NCBI GenBank assembly: GCA_024742485.1
Contig: JANSYK010000001.1
Coordinates: forward strand, 310,001 to 374,000
Direction: 5' to 3'
Source of the DNA: Alphaproteobacteria bacterium
GTDB lineage: Bacteria; Pseudomonadota; Alphaproteobacteria; Rhizobiales; Rhizobiaceae
DNA length: 64,000 bases
The notes beneath the pieces were generated by a model, which worked only from the letters and a program-made list of their open reading frames with translations, made no database searches and was not told the DNA's origin. Shown in pieces: positions 32,045 to 41,244 of this stretch. The translations under genes were made by a program, and so were the position numbers. The number at the start of each line of letters is the position of its first letter. The first letter of the stretch is position 1.

Positions 32045-32152
32045 GATTTACGCTCCCCGCAGCGTCAGCAATGAAACGGTCACGCCATGACAGCGTGACC
32101 GGAGAGGAATGGGACTTTTTACAAACGCGTATTCAACCGGGCCAATCCATCC

Positions 32153-33130
32153 CTATTCGATAACTTGGGTCGCGCGGGACATGACAGACTCAGGGATCGT
32201 GACACCCATGCGTTCCGCTGCGCCCTTGTTGATGACAACCTTGAAATTGTCCACGACCTTGTAGGCAATGACAGCGTCGATATCACCGACTGTTTTGCCT
32301 TCGAGCACATCAGCAGCCATGTTGCCGGCCACCTCGCCGATTGCAACATAGTCGAGGCCGACCGATGCAATGGCGCCGCGCTCGACACCACCGGTTTCGC
32401 CGGTGAAGATTGGCGTGTTGGTGTCCTGCCCGATCTTGACGATCGCCTCAAGCGCCGCAACGATCGTCGTGTCATTCGGGATGTAGATGGCGTCGACCTT
32501 GCCCACGAGCTTCTTGGTGGCCAGGATCACTTCATTGGTGGTTGGCGACGGCGATTCCACGACCTCGATTCCGCGAGGGGCACCGTGTTCCTTGACCCAG
32601 CCGAGGGTGGCAAGCGCATTGTCCAGGCCTGGATTGTAAACAAAGCCGATCTTTTTCAATCCGGGGATAATTTCCTTGAACATATCAAGCTGCGGCTCGA
32701 TTGGAGCAGCATCTGAAACGCCGGTGACATTGGCGCCAGGCTTTTCATACTGCGTAATCAGCTTTGCTTTCACCGGATCGGTCACGGTGGAAAAGACAAT
32801 CGGTATGTCGGACGTGGCCGCCACCATGGCCTGTGACGTCGGCGTGGTGATCGGCATGAGAATATCATGACCGCCACCGACAAATTTCTTGGCGATCTGC
32901 TGCTGCGTCGGCATGTTTCCGTTGGCGTTTTGGTAATCGATCTTGAGGTTCTCACCCTCCACATAACCGCGTTCTGCCAGGGCCGCGATGATGCCGTCTC
33001 TTGTCTCGGTCAGCGCCGGCACTTCGACGATGGTCGATATGCCTATTGATTTCATGTCTTCGGCGTAGGCCGCCGAGACGACAAAGCCGGCAAGCAGGCT
33101 CGCTGTTGCAATTCTTACAATGTTACGCAT
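32153..33130 (-). CDS. ABC transporter substrate-binding protein (COG2984, PF04392 family)
   Basis: The 325-residue periplasmic protein starts with a Sec signal peptide (about residues 1-23, ending AAYA) and has the two-lobed ABC_sub_bind fold: GISTIVEVPALTETRDGI at the start of the mature part, PITTPTSQAMVAAT and PIVFSTVTDPVKAKLI in the first lobe, and DAIYIPNDTTIVAALEAIV later. It is the first gene of the operon and is divergent from the IclR gene across a 145-bp intergenic region, which suggests control by that regulator. Confidence 0.92.
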   Translation of the reverse strand: MRNIVRIATASLLAGFVVSAAYAEDMKSIGISTIVEVPALTETRDGIIAALAERGYVEGENLKIDYQNANGNMPTQQQIAKKFVGGGHDILMPITTPTSQAMVAATSDIPIVFSTVTDPVKAKLITQYEKPGANVTGVSDAAPIEPQLDMFKEIIPGLKKIGFVYNPGLDNALATLGWVKEHGAPRGIEVVESPSPTTNEVILATKKLVGKVDAIYIPNDTTIVAALEAIVKIGQDTNTPIFTGETGGVERGAIASVGLDYVAIGEVAGNMAADVLEGKTVGDIDAVIAYKVVDNFKVVINKGAAERMGVTIPESVMSRATQVIE

Positions 33131-33240
33131 GCATTCCCTCCATTGGATTGGTCAAACTATCTGTGCGATCGATGAACTGTCGAGTCCCGTTTGTCAGATT
33201 GAATTATGTTGACGCCACCGATCCGAATAGTGTTTCATAA

Positions 33241-33259
33241 TGTGAGCATATACCTCATA
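33241..33259. promoter_or_regulatory. Imperfect inverted repeat in front of the first IclR gene
   Basis: TGTGAG-N7-CTCATA with further partly matching flanks lies 17 bp upstream of the IclR start and in the divergent promoter region. It could be the autoregulatory operator. About 8 of 11 positions match between the longer arms. Confidence 0.35.
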
Positions 33260-33275
33260 TAACGGGATGATCTGA

Positions 33276-34061
33276 ATGAAAGTCAAGGCAGAAAACCAGG
33301 CAGGTGTCGCCCTGGTCGCTAAGGCTCTTCTGATCCTGGACATGTTTCAGGTGAACAATCCCACATGGACACAAGCCGAGCTCGTCCAGGCAACCGGCCT
33401 CAACCGGTCGACCGTCAACAGGCTCGTCGGGTTTCTGACCAGCAAGGGGTATCTCGCCCAAATCGAACACACGGGCCGATACTCTCTCGGCCTTGCAGCC
33501 ATCGAACTCGGCAATCGGGCCAATCTCAGTTTCGATCTTCGCTCCGTTTGCCGCTCTGTCATGACCAGGCTGGTGGCCGAGATCAACGAAACCGTGGTTC
33601 TGACGGCCCTGGACCGCGCCAATCTGGAGGGAGTCTGCATTGACCAGATAGAGGGGCAGCACGAGGGTCTGCGGGTCTTTGAGCGGGTTGGTGCGACCTT
33701 TCCGCTGCATGCCGGCGCTGCGCCGAAGGCCATTCTCGCGCATTTGTCAGAGGAAACCAGGTCCCTTTATCTCAATGGCAAACTCAAACGGTTTACTGAC
33801 AAGACCCTGACTGTGCGGGACGCCCTGGAGGACGATATCCGCGCAACCCGTGAACGCGGATACGCCCTATCGCAACAGGAAACCTATGAGGGAACCGCGG
33901 GCGTTGCCGCTGCCATATTGGGCGCCGACAACACCGCCATCGCCAGCATCGCGATTGCCATGCCCGTGCATCGCGCCAAACCTGACTTTCTGCACAAGAT
34001 CGGCCGCATTCTGGCAACCGCGACAAATGATGTTTCACAACAGATACGAGGCGCTGCATGA
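33276..34061 (+). CDS. IclR-family transcriptional regulator (first)
   Basis: A 261-residue regulator with an N-terminal winged helix at about residues 10-70 (TQAELVQATGLNRSTVNRLVGFLTSKGYL) and an IclR effector domain (RSVMTRLVAEINETVVLTALD, FPLHAGAAPKAILAHL, QETYEGTAGVAAAILG). It begins the plus-strand operon with the MDR, CoA-transferase, urocanase-like and DUF1330 genes and faces the ABC transporter operon, so it probably governs both directions. Its stop overlaps the next start by 4 bp. The effector is unknown. Confidence 0.93.
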   Translation: MKVKAENQAGVALVAKALLILDMFQVNNPTWTQAELVQATGLNRSTVNRLVGFLTSKGYLAQIEHTGRYSLGLAAIELGNRANLSFDLRSVCRSVMTRLVAEINETVVLTALDRANLEGVCIDQIEGQHEGLRVFERVGATFPLHAGAAPKAILAHLSEETRSLYLNGKLKRFTDKTLTVRDALEDDIRATRERGYALSQQETYEGTAGVAAAILGADNTAIASIAIAMPVHRAKPDFLHKIGRILATATNDVSQQIRGAA

Positions 34062-35050
34062 CGCCGTCCGAAAACATCGAACGGATGCGCTGTTGGACAT
34101 CCGGTGAACAGCCCGGATGTGCGAACCTTCAATTCGACGAAGCGCCGGTTCCGGAGCAACAGCCCGGGACGATGCTTGTCCGCGTGCATGCGGCTGCCCT
34201 CAATTTTTCAGATCTTCTGATGATTGACGGCAAATATCAGGTGCGGCCGCCACGACCCTTTATCCCGGGACAGGAAGTGTCCGGAACCGTCGTCAAAACA
34301 ACGGGTGAAAGTCGCTGGAAGGCAGGAGACCGGATCGCCAGCAAGGTCTTTTGGGGCGGGTTTGCGCAATATGTCAGCGTCCGTGAAGATATGGCAATGG
34401 CCCTGCCCGACGACCTCGACTTCGCAAGGGGAGCCGCCTTGCCTGTGGTTTACATGACGGCGATGGTGGCGTTGCATGACAGTGTCATCGCAGGGCCGCA
34501 GGACACGGTTCTTGTCCATGCTGCGGCCGGTGGTGTCGGTCTTGCTGCTGTTGAAATTGCCAAAGCGGCGGGTGCCAGGGTGATTGCCACCGCGGGCACG
34601 GATGCAAAACGCCACCTTGCCCTGCAGCATGGCGCCGATATCGCGATCGATTACCGCGGTGACGGCTGGAAAGACGAGGTCAAGGCGGCAACCGATGGCA
34701 AGGGTGCGTCCATCATCGTCGATCCTGTCGGCGGCGACATCGCTGTTGAAAGCCTGCGCTGCCTGGCCCGACATGGAACTCTGCTGATCGTCGGATTTGC
34801 GTCCGGAACCATCGCCAGGCTTCCGTCGAACTACCTGCTGCTCAACAGCGCCACGGTCAAAGGCGTCCTGTGGGACCATGACCGCGACGCATCGATCGTA
34901 GCGGAGATGACAGAGCGCCTTTGGGATCTCTGGAACCGGAAGAAGATCAATCCGGTCGTCGACACCCGTTTTTCATTGGAAGACCTGCCTCGGGCATTGG
35001 ACGAACTGGCCAGCCGCGGATCGACCGGAAAGCTGATTTTGAAAGTTTGA
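34058..35050 (+). CDS. MDR-family NADPH-dependent oxidoreductase (quinone oxidoreductase-like)
   Basis: A 330-residue medium-chain dehydrogenase/reductase without the catalytic zinc ligands. It has the GroES-like N-terminal domain (ALNFSDLLMIDGKYQVRPPRPFIPGQEVSG) and the Rossmann motif VHAAAGGVGLAAVEIAKAAGARVIATAG. Relatives reduce quinones or enoyl thioesters. Co-transcription with a CoA-transferase makes reduction of an unsaturated acyl-CoA a reasonable guess. It overlaps iclR by 4 bp and precedes the CoA-transferase by 10 bp. Confidence 0.9.
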   Translation: MTPSENIERMRCWTSGEQPGCANLQFDEAPVPEQQPGTMLVRVHAAALNFSDLLMIDGKYQVRPPRPFIPGQEVSGTVVKTTGESRWKAGDRIASKVFWGGFAQYVSVREDMAMALPDDLDFARGAALPVVYMTAMVALHDSVIAGPQDTVLVHAAAGGVGLAAVEIAKAAGARVIATAGTDAKRHLALQHGADIAIDYRGDGWKDEVKAATDGKGASIIVDPVGGDIAVESLRCLARHGTLLIVGFASGTIARLPSNYLLLNSATVKGVLWDHDRDASIVAEMTERLWDLWNRKKINPVVDTRFSLEDLPRALDELASRGSTGKLILKV

Positions 35051-35060
35051 GACAGTGACC

Positions 35061-36254
35061 ATGGCACACACCGAGATATTGAGGGGCATTCGCATTCTCG
35101 ACCTGACGCGCGTCATGTCCGGTCCCTATTGCACATCAATGCTGGCGGATCTCGGGGCCGAAGTCATCAAGATCGAAATGCCTGGATTTGGCGATGAAGC
35201 GCGGCATTTCGGACCCTACAAGGACGACGAGAGCACCTATTTCATGATGCTCAATCGATATAAGAAAAGCGTCACGGTTGACATGAAAAACGAAGAGGGC
35301 CGGAAGATCGTCGAGGCGCTGGTGCCCAAATGCGATGTCATTGTTGAAAATTTTCGTCCCGGCGTCATGCACCGTCTTGGATTGGGGGAGGATGCCGTGC
35401 GGGCAATGAACCCGTCCATGATCTATGCAAGCATCTCGGGCTTCGGCCAGGAAAGCCCGCTGCAGAACTGGCCCGCTTTCGATCTGGTGATCCAGGCCAT
35501 GGGTGGGCTGATGAGCCTGACGGGCCCCAAGGGCGGGCCGGCAACGGCTGTCGGCGAATCCATGGCCGATGTCTGCACGGGCATGTTCGGCGCCTTCGGC
35601 ATTGTCGCCGCACTGTTCGATCGCGAGCGAACGGGCAAGGGACGTGTCGTTGATGTTGCGATGCTGGATTCGATCATGGCCATGCAACTGACTGGCCTTT
35701 CCCGGCAGCTTTATTCCGGCGACACGCCCAAACCGGCCGGAAACCGGCACCCGGTTACCTATCCGGTTGACAGCTTCCCGACCCAAACCGGCGACATCGT
35801 TCTGGTCTGCTTCTCCCAGCCGAGCTTTGCAGCACTCTGCACCATGATGGGACAGCCCGAACTGGCCGACGATCCGCGCTTTGCGACCAACAGCGACCGC
35901 AATCAGAACGAGGATGAGTTGCGACGGCTCATCACCGAATGGACCGCCCGGCAGGAACAGGAACCGCTGGTCGCCCGGCTGCAGGAAGCCGGTATTCCCG
36001 CAGGGCCGGTATGGAATCTTGAACAACTCACGACATCGGATCATGTCGCCGAGCGGGATCTTGTAGTGCAGGGCGCTCACGAAAAATTCGGCACTGTGCC
36101 TCTGGTTCCGCAACCGGTTCGGTTTTCTGGCGCTGCCTGCGCACCGGTTCCCTTCGTGCCGACGCTTGGGCAACACACAGATGAGGTTCTGGGAGACCTG
36201 CTCGACATGAGCGAAGACGACATTGCAAAATTGCGAAAGAGGAAAGCCATATGA
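35061..36254 (+). CDS. CaiB/BaiF (family III) CoA-transferase
   Basis: The 397-residue enzyme starts with the typical [28 protein letters not shown] and has the middle region [16 protein letters not shown] followed by the catalytic aspartate in [16 protein letters not shown]. Family III enzymes move CoA between carboxylic acids by way of an aspartyl anhydride. The substrate is unknown; the neighbouring urocanase homologue suggests an acid with an imidazole or similar ring. A GTG two codons upstream could also start. The next gene begins 13 bp after this stop. Confidence 0.92.
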   Translation: MAHTEILRGIRILDLTRVMSGPYCTSMLADLGAEVIKIEMPGFGDEARHFGPYKDDESTYFMMLNRYKKSVTVDMKNEEGRKIVEALVPKCDVIVENFRPGVMHRLGLGEDAVRAMNPSMIYASISGFGQESPLQNWPAFDLVIQAMGGLMSLTGPKGGPATAVGESMADVCTGMFGAFGIVAALFDRERTGKGRVVDVAMLDSIMAMQLTGLSRQLYSGDTPKPAGNRHPVTYPVDSFPTQTGDIVLVCFSQPSFAALCTMMGQPELADDPRFATNSDRNQNEDELRRLITEWTARQEQEPLVARLQEAGIPAGPVWNLEQLTTSDHVAERDLVVQGAHEKFGTVPLVPQPVRFSGAACAPVPFVPTLGQHTDEVLGDLLDMSEDDIAKLRKRKAI

Positions 36255-36267
36255 CGAGGGTTTCCCG

Positions 36268-37944
36268 ATGAGCGGGTCAATCCCCAACACACGAGTGATC
36301 CGTGCACCACGAGGCGACAAGCTGAATGCCAGGAGTTGGCAAACAGAGGCTCCGCTGCGGCTTTTGATGAACAATCTGGATCCGGATGTTGCCGAACGCC
36401 CGCAGGATCTTGTCGTCTATGGCGGCATTGGCCGGGCAGCGCGCAACTGGGAGGCCTTTGACGAGATCGTCCGGCAACTGAAGGTTCTGGAACAGGACGA
36501 GACACTCCTTGTGCAGTCAGGCAAGCCGGTCGGCGTGCTCAAGACACACCGAATGGCACCACGGGTGCTGATCGCCAATGCCAATCTCGTTCCGCTTTGG
36601 TCCACCTGGGAAAAATTCAACGAACTCGATCGGCTCGGACTGACCATGTACGGTCAGATGACGGCCGGTTCCTGGCTCTATATTGGCAGCCAGGGCATCG
36701 TGCAGGGTACATTCGAAACCTTCTCCGAGATCGGACGGCGTTATTTTGACGGCTCGCCGGAGGGCCGGCTGGTGGTTACCGGCGGATTGGGCGGCATGGG
36801 CGGCGCACAGCCATTGGCCGCAACCATGGCCGGCTTCAATGCGATCGTGGTCGAGTGCCAGCCGAGCAAGATCGAGTTTCGCCTCCGCTCCGGCTATCTG
36901 CACATGCAGGCCGCATCGCTTGATGAAGCGCTTGAGCACATTGCCGAAGCCAATGCGAAGGGCAATGCCCTGTCGGTCGGGCTGCTCGGCAATGTCGTGG
37001 ATGTTCTTGCCGAGATGAAGGATCGTTCACTGGTTCCCGACGTGTTGACGGATCAAACGTCGGCCCACGATCCGGTCAATGGCTACCTGCCGGTGGGCTG
37101 GTCCATCGGCAAGTGGGAGACCAGCCAGAAATCCGACCCGGACGGGCTGGCAGCCGAGGCCAAAAAATCCATGGCCCGGCACGTCGAACTGATGCTGGAA
37201 TTCAAGGATCAGGGGGCGATCGTTTTCGAATACGGCAACAATTTACGCGCCATGGCTGAAGAAGCAGGCGCAGCCGACGCCTTCGGGTTTCCAGGATTTG
37301 TCGAAGCCTTTGTGAGGCCCCTGTTTTGCCGCGGCAAGGGTCCGTTTCGCTGGGTCGCCTTGTCCGGTGACCCGGAAGATATCTACAAGACGGACGCCAA
37401 GGTACGGGACCTAATTCCTGATGATCCGTTTTTGCATACCTGGCTGGAAAAGGCCCGACAGAACATCAAGTTTCAGGGGCTTCCGTCACGCATTTGCTGG
37501 GTTGGACTGGGCGACCGGGACCGGCTGGGCCTGGCCTTCAATGAAATGGTGCGAAAAGGCGAGCTCAGCGCTCCCATCGTCATCGGGCGAGACCATATGG
37601 ACTCCGGCTCCGTTGCCAGTCCGAACCGCGAAACCGAAGGCATGAAGGATGGCTCAGACGCGATTTCCGACTGGCCGATCCTCAACGCCCTGCTCAACGC
37701 CGCCAACGGTGCCACCTGGGTTTCCTTTCACCATGGAGGCGGCATGGGCATGGGATATTCCCAGCATGCCGGGATTGCCTTGGTTGCTGACGGGTCCGAG
37801 GAAGCGGATGAAATCATAGCCCGGACGCTTTGGAACGATCCGGCCAGCGGGGTCATCCGCCATGCCGATGCCGGCTATGAATCAGCCATCGAATGCGCAA
37901 GAGAGCACAATCTCAACCTGCCCATGTTGAACACACCGGAGTAA
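36268..37944 (+). CDS. Urocanate hydratase homologue (orphan, in a CoA-transferase operon)
   Basis: The 558-residue protein has the full urocanase length and signatures: [76 protein letters not shown] and [17 protein letters not shown]. Urocanases use tightly bound NAD+ as an electrophile to hydrate urocanate to imidazolonepropionate. Some segments differ from what I recall for HutU ([10 protein letters not shown] rather than [23 protein letters not shown] rather than GGGVGIGxSxHAG). No hutH, hutI, hutG or hutC is nearby, so it may use a modified urocanate (for example N-methyl or thio). The start at 36268 follows GAGGG. The alternative is an ordinary HutU displaced from its cluster. Confidence 0.85.
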   Translation: MSGSIPNTRVIRAPRGDKLNARSWQTEAPLRLLMNNLDPDVAERPQDLVVYGGIGRAARNWEAFDEIVRQLKVLEQDETLLVQSGKPVGVLKTHRMAPRVLIANANLVPLWSTWEKFNELDRLGLTMYGQMTAGSWLYIGSQGIVQGTFETFSEIGRRYFDGSPEGRLVVTGGLGGMGGAQPLAATMAGFNAIVVECQPSKIEFRLRSGYLHMQAASLDEALEHIAEANAKGNALSVGLLGNVVDVLAEMKDRSLVPDVLTDQTSAHDPVNGYLPVGWSIGKWETSQKSDPDGLAAEAKKSMARHVELMLEFKDQGAIVFEYGNNLRAMAEEAGAADAFGFPGFVEAFVRPLFCRGKGPFRWVALSGDPEDIYKTDAKVRDLIPDDPFLHTWLEKARQNIKFQGLPSRICWVGLGDRDRLGLAFNEMVRKGELSAPIVIGRDHMDSGSVASPNRETEGMKDGSDAISDWPILNALLNAANGATWVSFHHGGGMGMGYSQHAGIALVADGSEEADEIIARTLWNDPASGVIRHADAGYESAIECAREHNLNLPMLNTPE

Positions 37945-37950
37945 GACAAA

Positions 37951-38244
37951 ATGACGGCCTACATCGTTTCGCGTGTCAGCATCGAAGACAGCGCGGCCAT
38001 GAAAGACTACATGGCCGACGCGCCTGCAACGGTGGCCGCCTATGGCGGAAAATATCTGGCCAGAACACCCGATATCGAGGTGCTGGAGGGGGACGCCGAC
38101 TACAACCGAATGGTGGTGCTCGAATTTCCCGACAAGAAAAGTGCCCTCGCCTGGTATCATTCGGACGACTATCGCGAGCTGCGGGAAGCCCGCTGGCGCG
38201 CGGCTTCGGCCCATATCGTCCTGTTGCCGGGTGAGATGGTCTAG
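37951..38244 (+). CDS. DUF1330-family small protein
   Basis: A 97-residue dimeric alpha-beta barrel-type protein with the DUF1330 pattern: MKDYMADAPATVAAYGGKYLAR near the start and VVLEFPDKKSALAWYHSDDYRELREARWRAA in the second half. The function of the family is unknown; it is seen in catabolic operons. It is 6 bp after the urocanase homologue and ends the operon. A short palindrome (CCCTGA-G-TCAGGG, 38253-38265) follows the stop. Confidence 0.88.
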   Translation: MTAYIVSRVSIEDSAAMKDYMADAPATVAAYGGKYLARTPDIEVLEGDADYNRMVVLEFPDKKSALAWYHSDDYRELREARWRAASAHIVLLPGEMV

Positions 38245-38585
38245 GGGCAGGACCCTGAGTCAGGGCCACTGAACCGAACTGTCATTTGTTGCTTGCAGCT
38301 AAATCCGTTTGTCAGCCGATCCGGTCAGACGAATTGGCAAATGTCAATCCCACGATCAAAGGATAACGCAACCGGCCCTCCCCTGAGATACTCGCTGTGC
38401 CTTGGTGCCGTTCGAATACACATCTTCCGTGGTTGGCATGAATTGCTCCCCTTTTGGGTATGCCAGCCTTGTATTCAACGACACCACGGCACTTGGCACG
38501 CCAGGTCGGGAGGGACGAGCCGTGCACCCAAGGGTCGATCATTTGAATCCAATCGCGCTGCAGCTCGTTCCGAGGATGCAGTGAC
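38245..38585. other. Gene-free region before the unknown membrane protein
   Basis: This 341-bp stretch begins with the palindrome CCCTGA-G-TCAGGG (38253-38265). Overlapping open frames of about 107 codons occur on both strands, but neither has a recognisable domain, a convincing ribosome site or conserved-looking composition. I see no confident feature apart from probable promoter DNA for the following gene. Confidence 0.35.
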
Positions 38586-39623
38586 ATGTCAAATTCCACG
38601 ACAACAGGTGCCGTGAAGCGCTGGATCATGCGCAACTCACCCGAGCTGCAGTTCTGGGGTTATGAGGGCGGAAATGTGCTTGCGGCTGTTGCTGGCGCCG
38701 GTGGCTTTCTGGCCTTTTACCACGGCGTTGGAGCGATCGCGGCCGAAAGCGGAACCGGCCTGGGCCAGCGGGCAGCCGCGCTCCTCTCGGGATTTCCCGA
38801 CGCTGCTGCGACGATTGGCCTGGCAACCATCATCCTCTGGTCCTTGGGGCTCGGCGCAATTGTCAAGCGAACAGGCGCTGGTTTCCTCAATGGGCCGATC
38901 GACGGGTTGGCAGCCATCGCCGGAATCATCCTGATCGCCGCGACGATCATATTCGGCGCCAGTTGGATAACGATTTCAGCGGTCTTTTTCGTTTCGGGCT
39001 CCGCGCTTTTGCGCCAGTGCTTCGAAAGTCCGGTGTTCCTGAAATTGGGCGGTCTGCTGATCTCGGGCGGCGGCGTGTGCCTTACCGGAGCGGGACTGAC
39101 CTATGGATGGGCCGCCGAGGCCTTCTGGGTGGCCATTTTGACCACGGTGACCGGATTTTATGTCGCCGGTGCCGGTTTGATGACCTATCGCGGTGGAATG
39201 TTCGAATGTAACGCCGCCAAGGCAAGCGCCGGTACAGGCGAAGGCCAAAGCGGGCTCTTTCATCCGTTCAGCCTGTCTGCCCGGGCCTTGGAATATGCGC
39301 TCGACCGCCCGGTGCTTGTTCTGGTCGAAACGGTGGTACTGCCGTCGCTTTTCTGGATACCCGCATCGATCAAAATGCATGCGCCGTTTCTGACATCCAT
39401 GTGGGCCCGTCTTCCCTGGCGGCTTCTGACCGCTATTGCAGCGCTCGCAACCGGCTCGGCGGAAGGTCTGACTTTCGCCGCCGCAAATCTGCTTTGGGCC
39501 GCAGGCGATATTTCCATCGGCTCGCTGGACTGGGAGTCGGGCGGCGAGGATATTGCTGAGGTAAATTCGCAAATTCCGGCCAGTTGTGAACCCTGCGCCC
39601 CGGCAAACATCAACGGATTATAG
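38586..39623 (+). CDS. Multipass membrane protein of unknown family
   Basis: I do not recognise this 345-residue protein. It has roughly seven or eight hydrophobic segments (about residues 31-51, 72-92, 105-143, 154-175, 180-200, 242-258, 277-303), a soluble loop with Gly/Ser (about 212-225) and a hydrophilic C-terminal tail ending CEPCAPANINGL. The tail is notable because a diverged copy of it, CEPCAPTNIN, is encoded at 50.7 kb, showing that the C terminus including the Cys pair is conserved between two copies. The gene stands alone on the plus strand after the DUF1330 operon. It has an ATG at 38586 but a poor ribosome site. Confidence 0.7.
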   Translation: MSNSTTTGAVKRWIMRNSPELQFWGYEGGNVLAAVAGAGGFLAFYHGVGAIAAESGTGLGQRAAALLSGFPDAAATIGLATIILWSLGLGAIVKRTGAGFLNGPIDGLAAIAGIILIAATIIFGASWITISAVFFVSGSALLRQCFESPVFLKLGGLLISGGGVCLTGAGLTYGWAAEAFWVAILTTVTGFYVAGAGLMTYRGGMFECNAAKASAGTGEGQSGLFHPFSLSARALEYALDRPVLVLVETVVLPSLFWIPASIKMHAPFLTSMWARLPWRLLTAIAALATGSAEGLTFAAANLLWAAGDISIGSLDWESGGEDIAEVNSQIPASCEPCAPANINGL

Positions 39624-40005
39624 CCAACCGTCACCGGGTCCGTGGATTACAGAGCGGCTCTTGTGAAAGTGTTGCAGACCAGCGCGAAAGATCATTGGAT
39701 CATCGCCCAACAGCGGTGGTCATTGTCGGTGTGATGACAGACGTCCAACGTGTCTATCAAGACGTCCACGCCGAATAAATATCGGTCGCCCTTTCCGTGC
39801 CTTTGCCTGTCGTGCGAACCTTGCTGCTCAGCGACCGATCCAGGTCGCCGGGAAAGACGAGGGTGATCAAACTCCAGCTCGACCCATCAAACAGCCCGCA
39901 AATTGTCGATCCATCCCTGACCACCGGGCTGCGGTCTGCGAAATATTTGTGCGGGGCCTATCTTGGCTGCCAGGCCCGGAAAATCATAAGACAAGCAAAA
40001 TTCTG
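39624..40005. other. Gene-free region between the unknown membrane protein and the aminotransferase
   Basis: This 382-bp convergent region holds no intact gene that I can support. The first bases after the stop still resemble the sequence after the truncated copy at 50.7 kb (ACCGTCACC followed by GGGTCCG or AGATCCG). A frame ending near 39779 reads AVVIVGVMTDVQRVYQDVHAE and looks protein-like but has no start, so decayed coding sequence is possible. Confidence 0.35.
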
Positions 40006-41208
40006 TCAGATTGGATCATCTGATGACCGGGAATTGGCCCATTGTCCAAGAGCGTGTGATGCCGCGCCAACCCCGGTATATTCCAGCGCTCGCCCCTTTG
40101 CTGCAAGTGCCGCATCAATGCTGCCTAGGCAACCCAGAATGGTCGGCGCGTTGACGTGCCCCATATGGCCGATGCGGATCGACTCCTTCACCAGATTGCC
40201 CAGGCCGCTGCCCAATGTAACCCCACACTGTGTCCTGCAATAATCTACGATCTCAGCAGCGAATGTACCGTCGAAGCGAAAGACAGAAACCGAGTTGGAG
40301 CGGCTCGCGGGCTCGGAGATATTGAACGTCGCCCCCGCCGCCTCCCATGCCGATATCGCCGCCCTTGTGGCCGTCGCAACGGCCGCATGTCGCCGGTAAA
40401 CCTCGGGCAAACCTTCCTCGAACATCATCTTCAGGGCCTCTTGAAGGCCAAACAGAAGCTGTTCCGGGGGCGTGCCGCAATATTTCTGATAGTGAACATC
40501 GCCATCGCGGGCCGTCCAATCCCAATAGGGCGTACGCAATTGCGCCGACCGGTGCTTTCGCTTGGCTTTTTCGCCAACGGCCACAAAACCCAGGCCGGCC
40601 GGCGACATCAGCCCCTTTTGTGACGCTGAAATGGCAACATCAACGCCCCAATTGTCCAGTTCGAATGGCATGGTTCCAAGAGAGGCAACCGCGTCGACCA
40701 AAAAGAGCGCCTCGTGATCCGTCGCATCAATGGCGTTTCGCAGCGTGGCGATATCGTTGACACATCCGCTTGCCGTATCGATCTGCACGACAAGTATCGC
40801 CGCAATGTCCCCCGCAGAATCCTGCCGCAACCGTTCCTCAAGCGCATCCGGATCAACCGCCGAATCCCAGCGACCGGGAAGCACTTCGATTTCCAGGCCC
40901 AGAAAACGCGCCATTTCTCCCCAGCCGACCGCAAACCGCCCAGATTCCAGAACCAGCAGCTTTTCGCCACTGGAAAACAGATTTGTCAGCACAGCTTCCC
41001 ACACACCATGTCCGTTTGACGCGTATAGATAGGGAACAGTTGATGATCCAAAAACCTGCTGGAGGCCGGATTGGCAATCAGCTGTCACATCCAGCATTGG
41101 CCCGGCATAAATATCCATGGATGCCCGATGCATCGCACCCAGCACCCGGTCAGGCAGAATCGACGGCCCCGGGATCAGCACCGTTTCGCGCCCATTGGCA
41201 AACGACAT
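40006..41208 (-). CDS. Class V PLP-dependent aminotransferase (alanine/serine-glyoxylate type)
   Basis: The 400-residue enzyme begins LIPGPSILPDRVLGAMHRASMDI, has YLYASNGHGVWEAVLTNLFSSG for cofactor contacts, the PLP-binding aspartate in FLVDAVASLGTMPFELD, the Schiff-base lysine in AISASQKGLMSPAGLGF, and IRIGHMGHVNAPTILGCLG near the end. Such enzymes use alanine, serine, ureidoglycine, 2-aminoethylphosphonate or pyridoxamine as amino donors, and the partner cannot be read from sequence. It is the last gene of the DUF6282-FAH-TAXI-TRAP operon, 36 bp after the permease. Confidence 0.9.
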   Translation of the reverse strand: MSFANGRETVLIPGPSILPDRVLGAMHRASMDIYAGPMLDVTADCQSGLQQVFGSSTVPYLYASNGHGVWEAVLTNLFSSGEKLLVLESGRFAVGWGEMARFLGLEIEVLPGRWDSAVDPDALEERLRQDSAGDIAAILVVQIDTASGCVNDIATLRNAIDATDHEALFLVDAVASLGTMPFELDNWGVDVAISASQKGLMSPAGLGFVAVGEKAKRKHRSAQLRTPYWDWTARDGDVHYQKYCGTPPEQLLFGLQEALKMMFEEGLPEVYRRHAAVATATRAAISAWEAAGATFNISEPASRSNSVSVFRFDGTFAAEIVDYCRTQCGVTLGSGLGNLVKESIRIGHMGHVNAPTILGCLGSIDAALAAKGRALEYTGVGAASHALGQWANSRSSDDPI

Positions 41209-41244
41209 TGCGAATTCTCACTTCGTCAGGCAGCAGAACCATCG

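Noticed and set aside
35136-36374. 412-codon minus-strand frame opposite the CoA-transferase
   Set aside because: The plus-strand gene has clear family motifs; the antisense frame has none.
38312-38635. 107-codon minus-strand frame in the gap before the unknown membrane gene
   Set aside because: It overlaps the start of that gene, has no recognisable domain, and a similar-length frame exists on the opposite strand.
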